From Parafrankia elaeagni (GTDB lineage Bacteria; Actinomycetota; Actinomycetes; Frankiales; Frankiaceae): 64,000 nucleotides of DNA. The notes under the pieces were generated by a model that searched no databases, was not told where the DNA came from, and worked only from the letters and a program-made list of their open reading frames with translations. Both the position numbers and the translations under genes were made by a program. Shown in pieces: positions 16,451 to 24,726 of the stretch. Within the stretch, counting starts at the first letter, position 1. Every line of letters begins with the position of its first letter. The stretch covers positions 1-64,000 of the forward strand of contig NZ_KB893724.1 in NCBI RefSeq assembly GCF_000374165.1. The letters are read 5' to 3'.

Positions 16451-16942
16451 CTACAGGGTGCGGGTGCGGGTGCCGGTGGAGCTGACCGGGCCGGAGAACA
16501 GGACGTTGCCGTTCAGGTCGTAGGCGGTGGCCGTGCCCGTGGAGGTGTACGTGTTCCACGCCGTGAAGGTCGCCGAGTGGCGGATGTCGATGGTGCCGAT
16601 CACCGAGCCGTTCGGGCCGGGCAGGCTCCGGACGAACTTGTAGGTGAAGGTGCGCGGCCCGGTCGACTTCCAGCTGCCGGTGAAGGAGCCGGTCGGGGTG
16701 GCGACCTGGAGGGTGCCGTTCAGCAGGAACTTCGTCTCAACGGCCTCGGTCTGGCCGGTGGAGGTCGTCGCCGTGCCCGACCAGCAGCCGACCGGCAGGT
16801 AGTAGACCGACAGGGCCGAGGTGTCCGCGGTGGCGGGAGCCGCGGTGGCGGCCGGGGCACCGGCCAGGACGAGTGCCCCGGCCAGTGCGGTCAGGATCAG
16901 TGTCACGCGCGTGGCGGCGGCCCGGACGCGAGATCTCAACAT
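16451..16942 (-). CDS. Small secreted protein, unknown function
   Basis: 163 aa. The N-terminus is a Sec signal peptide: basic LRSRVRAAATR, hydrophobic LILTALAGALVLAGAP, cleavage probably after ATAA near residue 35. The mature part is Thr/Ser/Gly-rich and beta-strand-like (YYLPVGCWSGTAT, TKFLLNGTLQVATPTGSFTG, HSATFTAWNTYTSTGTATAY), like a small beta-barrel. I see no catalytic motif and only one Cys. A strong terminator follows. I do not recognise the family. Confidence 0.8.
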   Translation of the reverse strand: MLRSRVRAAATRVTLILTALAGALVLAGAPAATAAPATADTSALSVYYLPVGCWSGTATTSTGQTEAVETKFLLNGTLQVATPTGSFTGSWKSTGPRTFTYKFVRSLPGPNGSVIGTIDIRHSATFTAWNTYTSTGTATAYDLNGNVLFSGPVSSTGTRTRTL

Positions 16943-17032
16943 TCATGTGCTCCTTTGTTGCCGTCATCATCGAGGCGCCTGAACACCCGGACCGACATGC
17001 GGATGCCTGGGGGATCACGTCGGTATGCGCAC

Positions 17033-17540
17033 TCAGGCGGCGTCGCGCACACATGCCCGCCCCGCGACAGATCTGGGACTCCACGCCCCCCGTCCGTGGT
17101 GTTGGGGGTTCGTGTCGGCATTCACGGCACGAACCCCCGACCTCACGGCTGGCGGACCCCGTTCTGTCAGCATGCGGGCGACGGCGACGACGAGCGTGCA
17201 GAAAAAAGGGGGGAAGCGGGACGTGTCAACGTCCACACCGAGTGCTTCTGACCAGTCCCCCGCCGCTGGGACGACGACCTTCCAGTCGTCATCGACCCAG
17301 CCCACCCCGACCCGCATCGCCGCCGTGACGACTCCACCGCCGCCCCCGGACCGGGTGAGAACATACCGTACAACCGCGTTCCCGGATGAATAACGCTCCA
17401 TCTGCCATCCGCTGGTCTCAGTCAGATCAGGAACGAAGTAGGTATGCTCCCGGATTTCTTCGGCCTCCCGGCGGATCATCGGGGTGGCCGGCGACGGGCC
17501 TGACCGTTGCCGCCTCGGCCGTCAGCAGCAGCATCGTCAT
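17033..17540 (-). pseudogene. Probable frameshifted gene of a mobile-element type protein
   Basis: An ATG at 17540 overlaps the stop of the upstream gene (ATGA) and opens a frame that ends after 37 codons at 17427. A second frame from ATG 17479 overlaps it and runs 148 codons to 17033. Its middle, GNAVVRYVLTRSGG then GWVDDDWKVVVPAAGDWSEAL, recalls a family of actinobacterial plasmid and element proteins with a GDWKV-type motif. The coupled start and the conserved part lie in different frames, so a frameshift is the best explanation. Alternatives: a real 148-aa protein, or a sequencing error. The C-terminal 40 residues look like read-through into non-coding DNA. Confidence 0.45.
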
Positions 17541-17890
17541 GCGACGTCTCCGGGGGTGATCCGGGGGCGCGAGCTGGCCGGCGGCAGGTCGGCCAGCTCA
17601 GGGTGGTGGTCAGTGCCGGCGGCCATCCGGGCGGCCGCGAGCAGCGCGCGGGCGACCTGGGCCCATTCGCTGCAGTCGCCGCCTATTGCGCCGCGGATCG
17701 TTTCCAGGCTGTGCAGTTCATGGGAGAGGCCCCCGGCGACGTAGGCGGGCATGCGGACCATGACCGCCGGCCGCCGGCTGTTCGGCGGGTCCTCGACCTC
17801 GATCGGGTCCTCCCAGTCGACATAGATCTCCATCTCCACTCCGGGCACCCGGCCGTGCGGCCGGGGCAGGTCGAGGTCGTGGCTGGGCAT
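17537..17890 (-). CDS. 117-aa hypothetical protein
   Basis: Starts at ATG 17890 with a perfect AGGAGG 6 bases upstream; the longer frame upstream is not needed. The first half is acidic and Pro-rich (VEMEIYVDWEDPIEVEDPPN), the second a helical region (HSLETIRGAIGGDCSEWAQVARALLAAARMAAG). The centre RRPAVMVRMPAYVAGGLSHELHS resembles small proteins that accompany mobile-element genes in actinomycetes, but I cannot name a family. It is coupled to the frameshifted frame downstream and lies just beyond the terminator of the conservon. Confidence 0.65.
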   Translation of the reverse strand: MPSHDLDLPRPHGRVPGVEMEIYVDWEDPIEVEDPPNSRRPAVMVRMPAYVAGGLSHELHSLETIRGAIGGDCSEWAQVARALLAAARMAAGTDHHPELADLPPASSRPRITPGDVA

Positions 17891-17968
17891 GGCGGCCTCC
17901 TGCTGTCCCCCCGGACTGATCACGTCTGTCCTGGCGTTACGGGCCGGAACCGGGCCGGACCCGCATCG

Positions 17969-17992
17969 AAACGGTCCGATCACGGACCGTTT
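17969..17992. terminator. Hairpin spanning the cvnD stop codon
   Basis: AAACGGTCCG, loop ATCA, then its exact complement CGGACCGTTT; the loop holds the TGA stop of cvnD. T runs follow on both strands, so it may work in both directions. Confidence 0.7.
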
Positions 17993-18588
17993 TGCCATGG
18001 ACCATCCGCAGGCTCACCGGAAAGTGCCAGCTCCAGCGCATGGCGCACCAGGTGGACGAGCGTTGTCTGGGCACTGTCCGCACGCCGGGCGTCGCAGTAC
18101 ATCAGTGGTCGGTGCGGTGCGAGGTCAGCCGCATCGCGGACCATCGGGAGGGGGTACTCGCGATTGTTCGCGTCGAACCGGTTCACCGCCACCAGGAACG
18201 GCACCTGACGGTTCTCGAAGAAATCGATGGCGGGGAACGAGTCGGCCATGCGGCGGGTGTCGACCAGCACCACCGCGCCGATCGCGCCGCGGACCAGCTC
18301 GTCCCACATGAACCAGAACCGGTCCTGACCCGGCGTGCCGAACAGATAGAGAATGATGTTGTTGCTGAGCGTGAGGCGGCCGAAGTCCATGGCAACGGTC
18401 GTGGTGGTCTTGCGGTTCACGGCGGAGGTGTCGTCCACGCCGACGCTCGCGCTCGTCATGGCAGCCTCGGTGGTGAGTGGCTCGATCTCGCTCACCGCCC
18501 CCACGAAGGTCGTCTTGCCTACGCCGAAGCCGCCGGCGACGAGCACTTTCACCGCGGTGGGCGCGCGCCTAGAGAGTGGTGAGACCAT
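17980..18588 (-). CDS. cvnD: Conservon small GTPase (CvnD, MglA/Rab-like)
   Basis: 202 aa. The P-loop is GGFGVGKTT (residues 19-27); MDFGRLTL and LFGTPGQDRFWFMWDELVRGA give the switch II region with the DxxG-type motif altered to FGTPGQ; VAVNRFD replaces NKxD as the base-recognition motif. This is the standard CvnD sequence pattern of actinomycete conservons, in which the GTPase is released or recruited by CvnA-C at the membrane. The start overlaps the end of cvnC by 20 bases. Gene order cvnA-B-C-D is complete here. The exact signal is not known for this copy. Confidence 0.93.
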   Translation of the reverse strand: MVSPLSRRAPTAVKVLVAGGFGVGKTTFVGAVSEIEPLTTEAAMTSASVGVDDTSAVNRKTTTTVAMDFGRLTLSNNIILYLFGTPGQDRFWFMWDELVRGAIGAVVLVDTRRMADSFPAIDFFENRQVPFLVAVNRFDANNREYPLPMVRDAADLAPHRPLMYCDARRADSAQTTLVHLVRHALELALSGEPADGPWQNGP

Positions 18589-18961
18589 GCAGAACCCTCC
18601 GTAGGAGTTCCGGGCTGGGCCGATCGGGATGTTCGGGGCGGTGGACGGAGACCATTCCGTCCCGCGCCATGTCGTCGATGAGGACCCGCACGACCATCAG
18701 CGGCAGTTTCAGCCGGGCGGAGATCTCGGCGATCGAATGGATGCGCATGCAGAGGATCGCGATGTCGTGTTCCTCGGGGGCGAGCCGGCCACGGCGCCGG
18801 ATCGCGGCCATGCCACCGTCCGTCGTCGCCACCAGGGCGACGAGTTCGAGCGGCACGGCCGGAGTGGTGCGTCCCCGGGTCACCGCGTAGGGGCGGACCA
18901 GCGGTTCGGCGTCATCCCAGCTCTCGCCCGGTGCCGGTGACCCGGACCAGTCCTGCGCCAC
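18569..18961 (-). CDS. cvnC: Conservon DUF742 protein (CvnC)
   Basis: 130 aa from GTG 18961 with AGGAGG 6 bases upstream. The opening LVRPYAVTRGRTTP and the winged-helix-like region HDIAILCMRIHSIAEISARLKLPLMVVRVLIDDMARDG are the DUF742 signature. DUF742 proteins sit between roadblock proteins and the GTPase in conservons and are thought to be adaptor or DNA-binding components. The gene lies 43 bases after cvnB. Confidence 0.92.
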   Translation of the reverse strand: MAQDWSGSPAPGESWDDAEPLVRPYAVTRGRTTPAVPLELVALVATTDGGMAAIRRRGRLAPEEHDIAILCMRIHSIAEISARLKLPLMVVRVLIDDMARDGMVSVHRPEHPDRPSPELLRRVLHGLTTL

Positions 18962-19004
18962 CGTGTTCCTCCTCCCTGGTCGGGCCGGTCCCCGCGGTCC
19001 GTCG

Positions 19005-19415
19005 TCAGGACGGCAGGGCCGCCCGCATCTGGTTGCGCAGTTCGGGGGTCAGGAAACGGCCGGCTCGGCTGACCAGGTGGGCCATCTCGTAGGCGATCTG
19101 GCCGACGTCGGCGTCGGCGGTGCTGGAGACGGCGAGGCAGGCGCTGTGCCCGACGGCCGTGATGAACAGGTAGCCGTTCTCCATGTCGACCATGGTCTTG
19201 TTGACCTGGCCCCAGCCGTGCTGCCGCGCCGCGCCGCGGGCGAGCGCGTCGAAGCCGGAGGCGACGGCGGCGAGCTGGTCGGCCGCGGCCCGGTCGATGC
19301 CGCTGGAGGTGGCCAGCAGCAGTCCGTCGGCGGACAGGACGACCGCGCAGAGGATGTCCGGCACGGTTTCGCGGAGCCTGTCGAGCAGAAAGGACAGGTC
19401 GGGCTGTCGGGGCAT
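19005..19415 (-). CDS. cvnB: Conservon roadblock/LC7 protein (CvnB)
   Basis: 136 aa. A single roadblock/LC7 domain: LSFLLDRLRETVPDILCAVVLSADGLLLATSSGIDR, then an Ala-rich helix, VDMENGYLFITAVGHSACLAV and the final helix. Such proteins bind small GTPases and act as their regulators, here presumably CvnD. It starts three bases after the end of cvnA, so translation is coupled. Confidence 0.94.
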   Translation of the reverse strand: MPRQPDLSFLLDRLRETVPDILCAVVLSADGLLLATSSGIDRAAADQLAAVASGFDALARGAARQHGWGQVNKTMVDMENGYLFITAVGHSACLAVSSTADADVGQIAYEMAHLVSRAGRFLTPELRNQMRAALPS

Positions 19416-19418
19416 CGC

Positions 19419-22361
19419 TTATCTCCCGTCGAGGTCGTCGGCGTCACGCATGCCGCGTTCGAAAGCACTGGTGAAGCCCTGCGCGAGTGCGCGGGCGGCC
19501 TCGGGGTCGGGCGTGCGGGCCATCCGCCGGGCAGCCGGCTCGCCGGGTGCCCCACCGGGGTCCTCGCGCAGGCTTTCGGCGAGGTGTGAGCCGCGGCGAC
19601 GCCGTGGGAGATCTTCCAGTCGCGGGTGACCGCCGGCGCCGGTCGACGCGGTCGACGCGGCCCCGTCGGTGCCTCGTAGTGGTCCGAACAGGGGGTCGAA
19701 CATGCCGTTGTCAGCCAGCTCCGTGGCGCCGTGGGCGGCCGGCCCGGGCACCCGGCCGTCGGTACGGCGCGGCGGGGCGGCGTCGAGATCCCGGTTGAGG
19801 CGGATGTGCCGCGAGTCGTCCGCGAACCGGTCACCGACGCCGCCGGCATCCCCGTACCCGCCTGTCCGGGCCGTCTCGCCGTACCCACCGGCAACCCGCG
19901 CTCCGTCCCCACCCCGCTGGGCCGCGGGGCCGGCCTGTGCCTCCGCGGCGGCGCCGTCGAACCGCCCCGCATAGCCGTCCCGCCCGCCATAGCCGTCCCA
20001 CCCCGGGTAGCCGTCTCCACCCGCGTGACCCTCCCCGCCTCCGTGGCCTTCCCCACCCGCATAGCCGTTCCCGCCCTGCCTCGCGTAGCCGTCGTGACCG
20101 GGCTGCCTCGCGTGGCCGTCGTGGCCGGGCTGACCGTCCCGGCCGGCGGAACCGTCGGGCTGTCCGCCGTAACCGTCGGGACGTCCGTTGATGTCGTCGG
20201 GACGTCCGTTGAGGCCGTCGGGACGTCCGTTGGGGCCGTCGGGACGTCCGCCGTAGGGGTCCTCCGCACGCGGGCCCAGGTGGTGCGGTGCCGTCCCGGC
20301 CGCGCCGGTCAGCGCGAGCTCCTCGGTGGGGGCGTGCATCCCGCGCATCCCGGCCCGGCCGCCGGCGCCGGCGCCGGCGCCGCTCCCCTCGCCGCCCGAG
20401 CCGAGCTCGGCCATCCGGTGGCCGGAGGCGGCCGGGCCGCCGGGCGTCGCGGCCCGGCCGGCGGGGAGCAGGGCGTTCTGGCGCGGAACCTCGGTGTGGA
20501 TCAGTGCCGCGGGAATGATCGTGACCACGTGGACGCCGCCGTACACGCTCGGCTTGAAGCGCACCGCGATCCGGTGCCGGGCCGCGAGCCGGGCGACCAC
20601 GAACAGGCCGATCTGGCTGCCGTGGGTGGAGGCCTCGAAGGGCGGCGGGTTGGCCATGCGCTCGTTCGTCGCGGCGTAGGTCTCGTCGTCAAGGCCGACC
20701 CCGCGATCCTCGATCTCCACCGTCCAGCCCTGGCCGACCCGGCTGGCCTGGACGGTCACCGGGGTGTCCGGCGGCGAGAACGCGCAGGCGTTCTCGATCA
20801 GCTCGGCGAGCATGTGGGTCAGGTCGCCGACGGCGGTGGCGACGATCTCGACATCCGACGTCGGCAGGTGCACGTGGACCCGGGTGTAGTCCTCGACCTC
20901 GCTGACCGCCGCGCGCAGCACCTGGACCAGGCGCACCGGCCCGCGGAACGTGCGCCCGGGCTGGCCGCCGGACAGCACGATCAGGCTTTCCGCCAGCCGC
21001 CGCATACGGGTCGCCTGGTGGTCGACACCGAACAGTCTGGTCAGGATCTCCCCGTCCTGCTGGTCGCGTTCCAGCTCGTCGATCAGCCGCAGCTGGCGCT
21101 GGATGAGCCCCTGGGTGCGCCGCGCGAGCGTCTGCAGGATCGCGCCGACACTGCGGCCCTCAGCGACCTCGTAGGCGGCGGTGATGGCCGACGAGTAGGT
21201 GACGTTGAAGGCACGCGCCACGTCACCGATCTCGTCGCCGGCCGCGGTGGCGAACGCCGGTGGTTCGGCGGCGAGATCCACGGGGTGTCCCTGCCGCAGC
21301 CTCGAGGTGATGGCCGGCAGCCTGCTCTGGGCCACGTCGAGCGCACCGGCCCGCAGCATCCGCAGCGCGCCGACCAGCCGGGAGGCGACACCGACGGACA
21401 CCGCGATGGACAGCGCGAGGACGCCGGCGGCGAGCAGACCGGAGAGGATGGCCTGGCGCAGCGCCGCCTCGGCGAGGGTGCCGCTGCGGTTCTCCAGATC
21501 CTCCACGACCCGTCGCTGCACCGCGCGGGTCTGCTCGGACTTCGCTCCGCTCGCGGACGCCCAGGCGGTGAAGTCGATGCGCTCGCCGCGCAGCACCCGG
21601 TCACGCAGGTCGGTGACCGGAGCCTGGGTCGGGCCGACCAGCCGGTCGTACAGTGCGGCCTGGTCAGCCGTCGCGGACAGGCGGAACTGGGTCAGCCACG
21701 CGGTCTCGGACCCGGTCGCGGCCTGGACCCGGGTGACGCTGTCCGGCACCGCGGTGCCGAGCACCGCCGCCGAGGCGACGTACCCGTACTGCTGGCTGAT
21801 CGCCTCGCCGACCCGGGAGATCGCGGACAGCGCGGTCGCGACCCGGACGAGCTCGGTGTCCTCGCTGCCGATGCCGACCATGGCGGCGCCGACGTCCAGC
21901 CAGCCGGAGATCATCTGGTTGTAGGTGACGGTGCCCGGGCCCGGCCGCAGGGTCTGCGCGTCGACACCGGCCCGGACCGTCGCCAGCCCGCCCATCTGGC
22001 CGCGCGCGGCGGTGACCGCGTCCCGGACCTGGTTACGGGGGCCGGCCGGAAGCTCGCCGGCGGCCTCCGTGACGGTCGCGAACGCTCCGTCGACCGGGCC
22101 CCGCGCGTTCATCGAGCGGACCGCGAAGTCCCGTTCCCGGTACCCGGAGCCGACCAGGCTGGAGACGGCGTACCGCTCGGTCTGCAGGGCATACACAAGA
22201 TCGTTGACGTGGATGAGGAAGCGGGCCGCGGTGCGGGTCTGCTCACTCGCCTGCTGGGCCGCGAGCTGGCCGGACACGACCCAGCTCCCGAAACCGACCA
22301 GGGCCAGCAGCGGCAGGAGCAGGACCAGCGTGATCTTGTAGCGAATGGGCCAGTTCCGCAC
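19419..22361 (-). CDS. cvnA: Conservon sensor kinase (CvnA) with nitrate/nitrite-sensing-type domain
   Basis: 980 aa from GTG 22361. A membrane segment at about 9-28 (ITLVLLLPLLALVGFGSWVV) is followed by an outside helical NIT-type domain (about 35-295), a second membrane segment near 305-325, HAMP, a coiled region (RLIDELERDQQDGEILTRLF) and an ATPase domain with the N box ELIENACAFSPP and G1 box EIEDRGVGLDD. The last 350 residues are disordered and repetitive: GRPDG-type 7-residue repeats encoded by a 21-bp DNA repeat (20175-20254) and Gly-Tyr-Asp-rich repeats. Phosphotransfer by CvnA proteins is debated; they probably gate the B-C-D complex. The repeat tail is unusually long. Confidence 0.93.
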   Translation of the reverse strand: MRNWPIRYKITLVLLLPLLALVGFGSWVVSGQLAAQQASEQTRTAARFLIHVNDLVYALQTERYAVSSLVGSGYRERDFAVRSMNARGPVDGAFATVTEAAGELPAGPRNQVRDAVTAARGQMGGLATVRAGVDAQTLRPGPGTVTYNQMISGWLDVGAAMVGIGSEDTELVRVATALSAISRVGEAISQQYGYVASAAVLGTAVPDSVTRVQAATGSETAWLTQFRLSATADQAALYDRLVGPTQAPVTDLRDRVLRGERIDFTAWASASGAKSEQTRAVQRRVVEDLENRSGTLAEAALRQAILSGLLAAGVLALSIAVSVGVASRLVGALRMLRAGALDVAQSRLPAITSRLRQGHPVDLAAEPPAFATAAGDEIGDVARAFNVTYSSAITAAYEVAEGRSVGAILQTLARRTQGLIQRQLRLIDELERDQQDGEILTRLFGVDHQATRMRRLAESLIVLSGGQPGRTFRGPVRLVQVLRAAVSEVEDYTRVHVHLPTSDVEIVATAVGDLTHMLAELIENACAFSPPDTPVTVQASRVGQGWTVEIEDRGVGLDDETYAATNERMANPPPFEASTHGSQIGLFVVARLAARHRIAVRFKPSVYGGVHVVTIIPAALIHTEVPRQNALLPAGRAATPGGPAASGHRMAELGSGGEGSGAGAGAGGRAGMRGMHAPTEELALTGAAGTAPHHLGPRAEDPYGGRPDGPNGRPDGLNGRPDDINGRPDGYGGQPDGSAGRDGQPGHDGHARQPGHDGYARQGGNGYAGGEGHGGGEGHAGGDGYPGWDGYGGRDGYAGRFDGAAAEAQAGPAAQRGGDGARVAGGYGETARTGGYGDAGGVGDRFADDSRHIRLNRDLDAAPPRRTDGRVPGPAAHGATELADNGMFDPLFGPLRGTDGAASTASTGAGGHPRLEDLPRRRRGSHLAESLREDPGGAPGEPAARRMARTPDPEAARALAQGFTSAFERGMRDADDLDGR

Positions 22362-22588
22362 TCCGCCACCTCTCGTCGGGGACGTGGCCGTCCTCTGGAC
22401 GTCAAGTCGGCCGACGGGACCGGACTGTGGCAGGGAGGGGACTCACCACGCCCAGCCGCACGCGCGCTGGGTGTCGTGGCGACTGCACGCCGATTTCAGT
22501 CGCCACACAGAGCCACGCTGAGCAGCTGCACCGATCCCGTCGGCGATTCCCGACGGTAACCGCGGCAGACGGTTGGCCGGAAGAGTAA

Positions 22589-24037
22589 TCATGTGACGCT
22601 TAAGGGACGCCGTGTCCTGTTCATGCCATTCCGGCCGTGGATAGGCCGAACTGTTGACAGATCGGTCACCCTCGCGCGCGCTTCGCCGGTGCGCCCTGCG
22701 GCGGACGTCCCGCGCGGCCCCGGGCCCCCGCCCTCGACATCCGGCCCGGACCCCGGTCGGGCGTCCGGTGCCGCTCGGCCATCCGTCGCCGCTCGGACGT
22801 CCGGCGATAACGACGGCGACGGCGACACCGCCGGGCGCGACGGGCTCGGCGGGCTCGGCACGGCGCTCGCGCGGGTGGGCAGCCGCGCGCTGCCGGGGAT
22901 CGCCAGCACCCCGCCGGTCCGGATCACCGCGGCCGGACCTGCGCCGTCCACCGCGCGGCCCGCCCCACCGGCGCCGACCCCGCCAGAGGCATCGGCCGTC
23001 CCGGCTGTCCCGGTGAGATCGGCGATCTCGGTTTCCTGGGGGGCCTGGACCAGGAAGCCGGCACGCGCGGCGGCGGCACCCAGCTGGAACCGGGTCAGCA
23101 CCCCGAAGCGTTGGCACAGTTCCGCCACGTCCCGTTTCACCGTCCGGTCGGAGACGCCGAGCTCGCGGGCCGCCCGGCTGTCGTCGAACCCGATGGCCAG
23201 CAGCCGCAGCAGCGCACGCTGGCGGCGCAGCGCGGCGGGCTCGTCGACGGTCCCCGCCGGGGTTCCCCGGCGTTCGGCCGCCTGCTGCGTCCGGGTCACC
23301 ATGTCCGCCACCGCCAGGACCAGCGTCGGCGCCACAACGACGAAGGCGCCCTCGTCGAGATCGTCGTCACGGACGGGGACGAGCGCCGCGGCGCCGTCCC
23401 ACACGATCGCGCGCATCGGCAACGCCTGGGCCACGTGGATCTGGCCGATGGGTGGCAGCCGCCGGCCCTGGTTGCGCCGCCGGGCCGCCGAGATCGCGCT
23501 TTCGGTCCACGCGCTGGAGATCCGCACGCCGCGACCGACAGCTGGCACGAGCAGGTCTGTGACCTCGCCACCGAGCCCAGGGGGCTGCGGTCCGTTCAGC
23601 AGGAAGCGGATCGACTGGTTCGACTTCCTGGTGAACTCGGCCATCCGGGGAAAGATCTCGTCGCGGGCGAGCACCTGCACTCCGGAGCTCGTCCCGGCCC
23701 GGCGGCGGCCGGCGACGTAGTCGCCGAACAGGCCGGAGCGGTAGAGCTGGGCGCGCTCGTCGGCCATGCGGGCCCGCTCGGCCACCAGCGCCGCCTCGCG
23801 TGCCGCGTGCCGGGCCTGCAGCACACGGGCCGGGTCCTGTGGCTCCCACTGGTGCCCGACCTGGCGGACGAGGCCGGCCTCGACCAGGCGTTCCAGCTCT
23901 TCCTGGACGATCGACTCGGGTCGACGCAGCCATTCGGCAAGCAGATCGACGCCGCAGGAGGGGTGCCGCGCCACTGTGCGCCACACCTCGTCGGAGAATT
24001 CGTCCAGCCCGTCGAACCCGAGTTCGGACAGACGCAT
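22589..24037 (-). CDS. TrmB/LuxR-like transcription regulator with disordered tail
   Basis: 482 aa from ATG 24037 with GGAAGGGG 6 bases upstream. Residues 12-60 are a winged helix (EVWRTVARHPSCGVDLLAEWLRR), about 130-265 a TrmB/PLD-like middle domain (SIRFLLNGPQPPGLGGEVTDL, PMRAIVWDGAAALVPVRDDD), about 280-345 a LuxR-type helix-turn-helix (LLAIGFDDSRAARELGVSDRTVKRDVAELC). The last 130 residues are Pro/Ser/Ala-rich and disordered. Two DNA-binding heads around a ligand-type domain is a known streptomycete regulator plan. No target is evident; a histidine kinase gene lies upstream on the same strand, 689 bases away. Confidence 0.85.
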   Translation of the reverse strand: MRLSELGFDGLDEFSDEVWRTVARHPSCGVDLLAEWLRRPESIVQEELERLVEAGLVRQVGHQWEPQDPARVLQARHAAREAALVAERARMADERAQLYRSGLFGDYVAGRRRAGTSSGVQVLARDEIFPRMAEFTRKSNQSIRFLLNGPQPPGLGGEVTDLLVPAVGRGVRISSAWTESAISAARRRNQGRRLPPIGQIHVAQALPMRAIVWDGAAALVPVRDDDLDEGAFVVVAPTLVLAVADMVTRTQQAAERRGTPAGTVDEPAALRRQRALLRLLAIGFDDSRAARELGVSDRTVKRDVAELCQRFGVLTRFQLGAAAARAGFLVQAPQETEIADLTGTAGTADASGGVGAGGAGRAVDGAGPAAVIRTGGVLAIPGSARLPTRASAVPSPPSPSRPAVSPSPSLSPDVRAATDGRAAPDARPGSGPDVEGGGPGPRGTSAAGRTGEARARVTDLSTVRPIHGRNGMNRTRRPLSVT

Positions 24038-24726
24038 GCGCACCCCTTCCCGCGTGACCTGCCGCCACGAGCAACGAACATTCCAGATACGCCCCGGAAA
24101 CACTTCGCTGGATTCACGGGAAATCGCGGTGTGCGACAGACCACACGTTGCGCTGACACACCGATTACAACTGGTTACAGCAAGCTATACCAGCCCAGCC
24201 GGTTCTTCAACGGCTTTGCACGAAATCGCAGAGAGATCCCCGCAACACCACAACGCCATCCCAAAGATGATCGATCATTTGCGTTGCCATGTTCTTGCAT
24301 GGTGTGTCCGAACGCGGATATGGCCGGAATCCGGCTACCGCGATCAGCACACCAATACACGCCAACGGAGGCACATCGAAACGCCGTGCACGGCCATCCG
24401 CCCACGTCAAAAGGCCGTCGCCGACACCGAGACGCCTGGGCGGTCCGCCATGCGCCGGGCACCGAGCGGTAACTCGTCTGTTACCCGGAAGTCGCCCGGT
24501 GCCTGGGCGGGAATCACTGCTCGCCACTCGGAGAACTATTTACCGAACGGACATCACCGACCCGGAGACATCGGGTTCAGAATAGCCATCCGACGGAAAT
24601 GCGGTCCTACCCGGCTCTCCTACCCACCGTGTCGCCCGTACCCACCGGTCGCCCGTACCCACCGGTCGCCCGCGCCCGGCGGCGCAGGCGCCCGGCGGCG
24701 CAGGCGCCGGGCGCGCGAAAACGTGA
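24038..24726. other. Gap upstream of the TrmB/LuxR-like regulator
   Basis: 689 bases, fairly AT-rich at 24100-24340, probably the regulator promoter. Short frames here lack ribosome sites. Tandem repeats lie at 24631-24715. No gene seen. Confidence 0.5.
24631..24715. repeat. Two adjacent short tandem repeats with terminal hairpin
   Basis: GTCGCCCGTACCCACCG occurs 2.5 times (17-bp unit, from 24631), then CGCCCGGCGGCGCAGG twice (24673-24704). CGCGCCCGGCG (24671) and CGCCGGGCGCG (24705) can pair around the second repeat. It lies just beyond the kinase stop and may end its transcript. Confidence 0.7.

Noticed and set aside
19731-22559. A plus-strand open frame of about 940 codons
   Set aside because: Antisense to cvnA; composition without domains.
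24175-24462. A 95-codon minus-strand frame in the gap before the regulator gene
   Set aside because: No ribosome site, atypical composition, no family resemblance.
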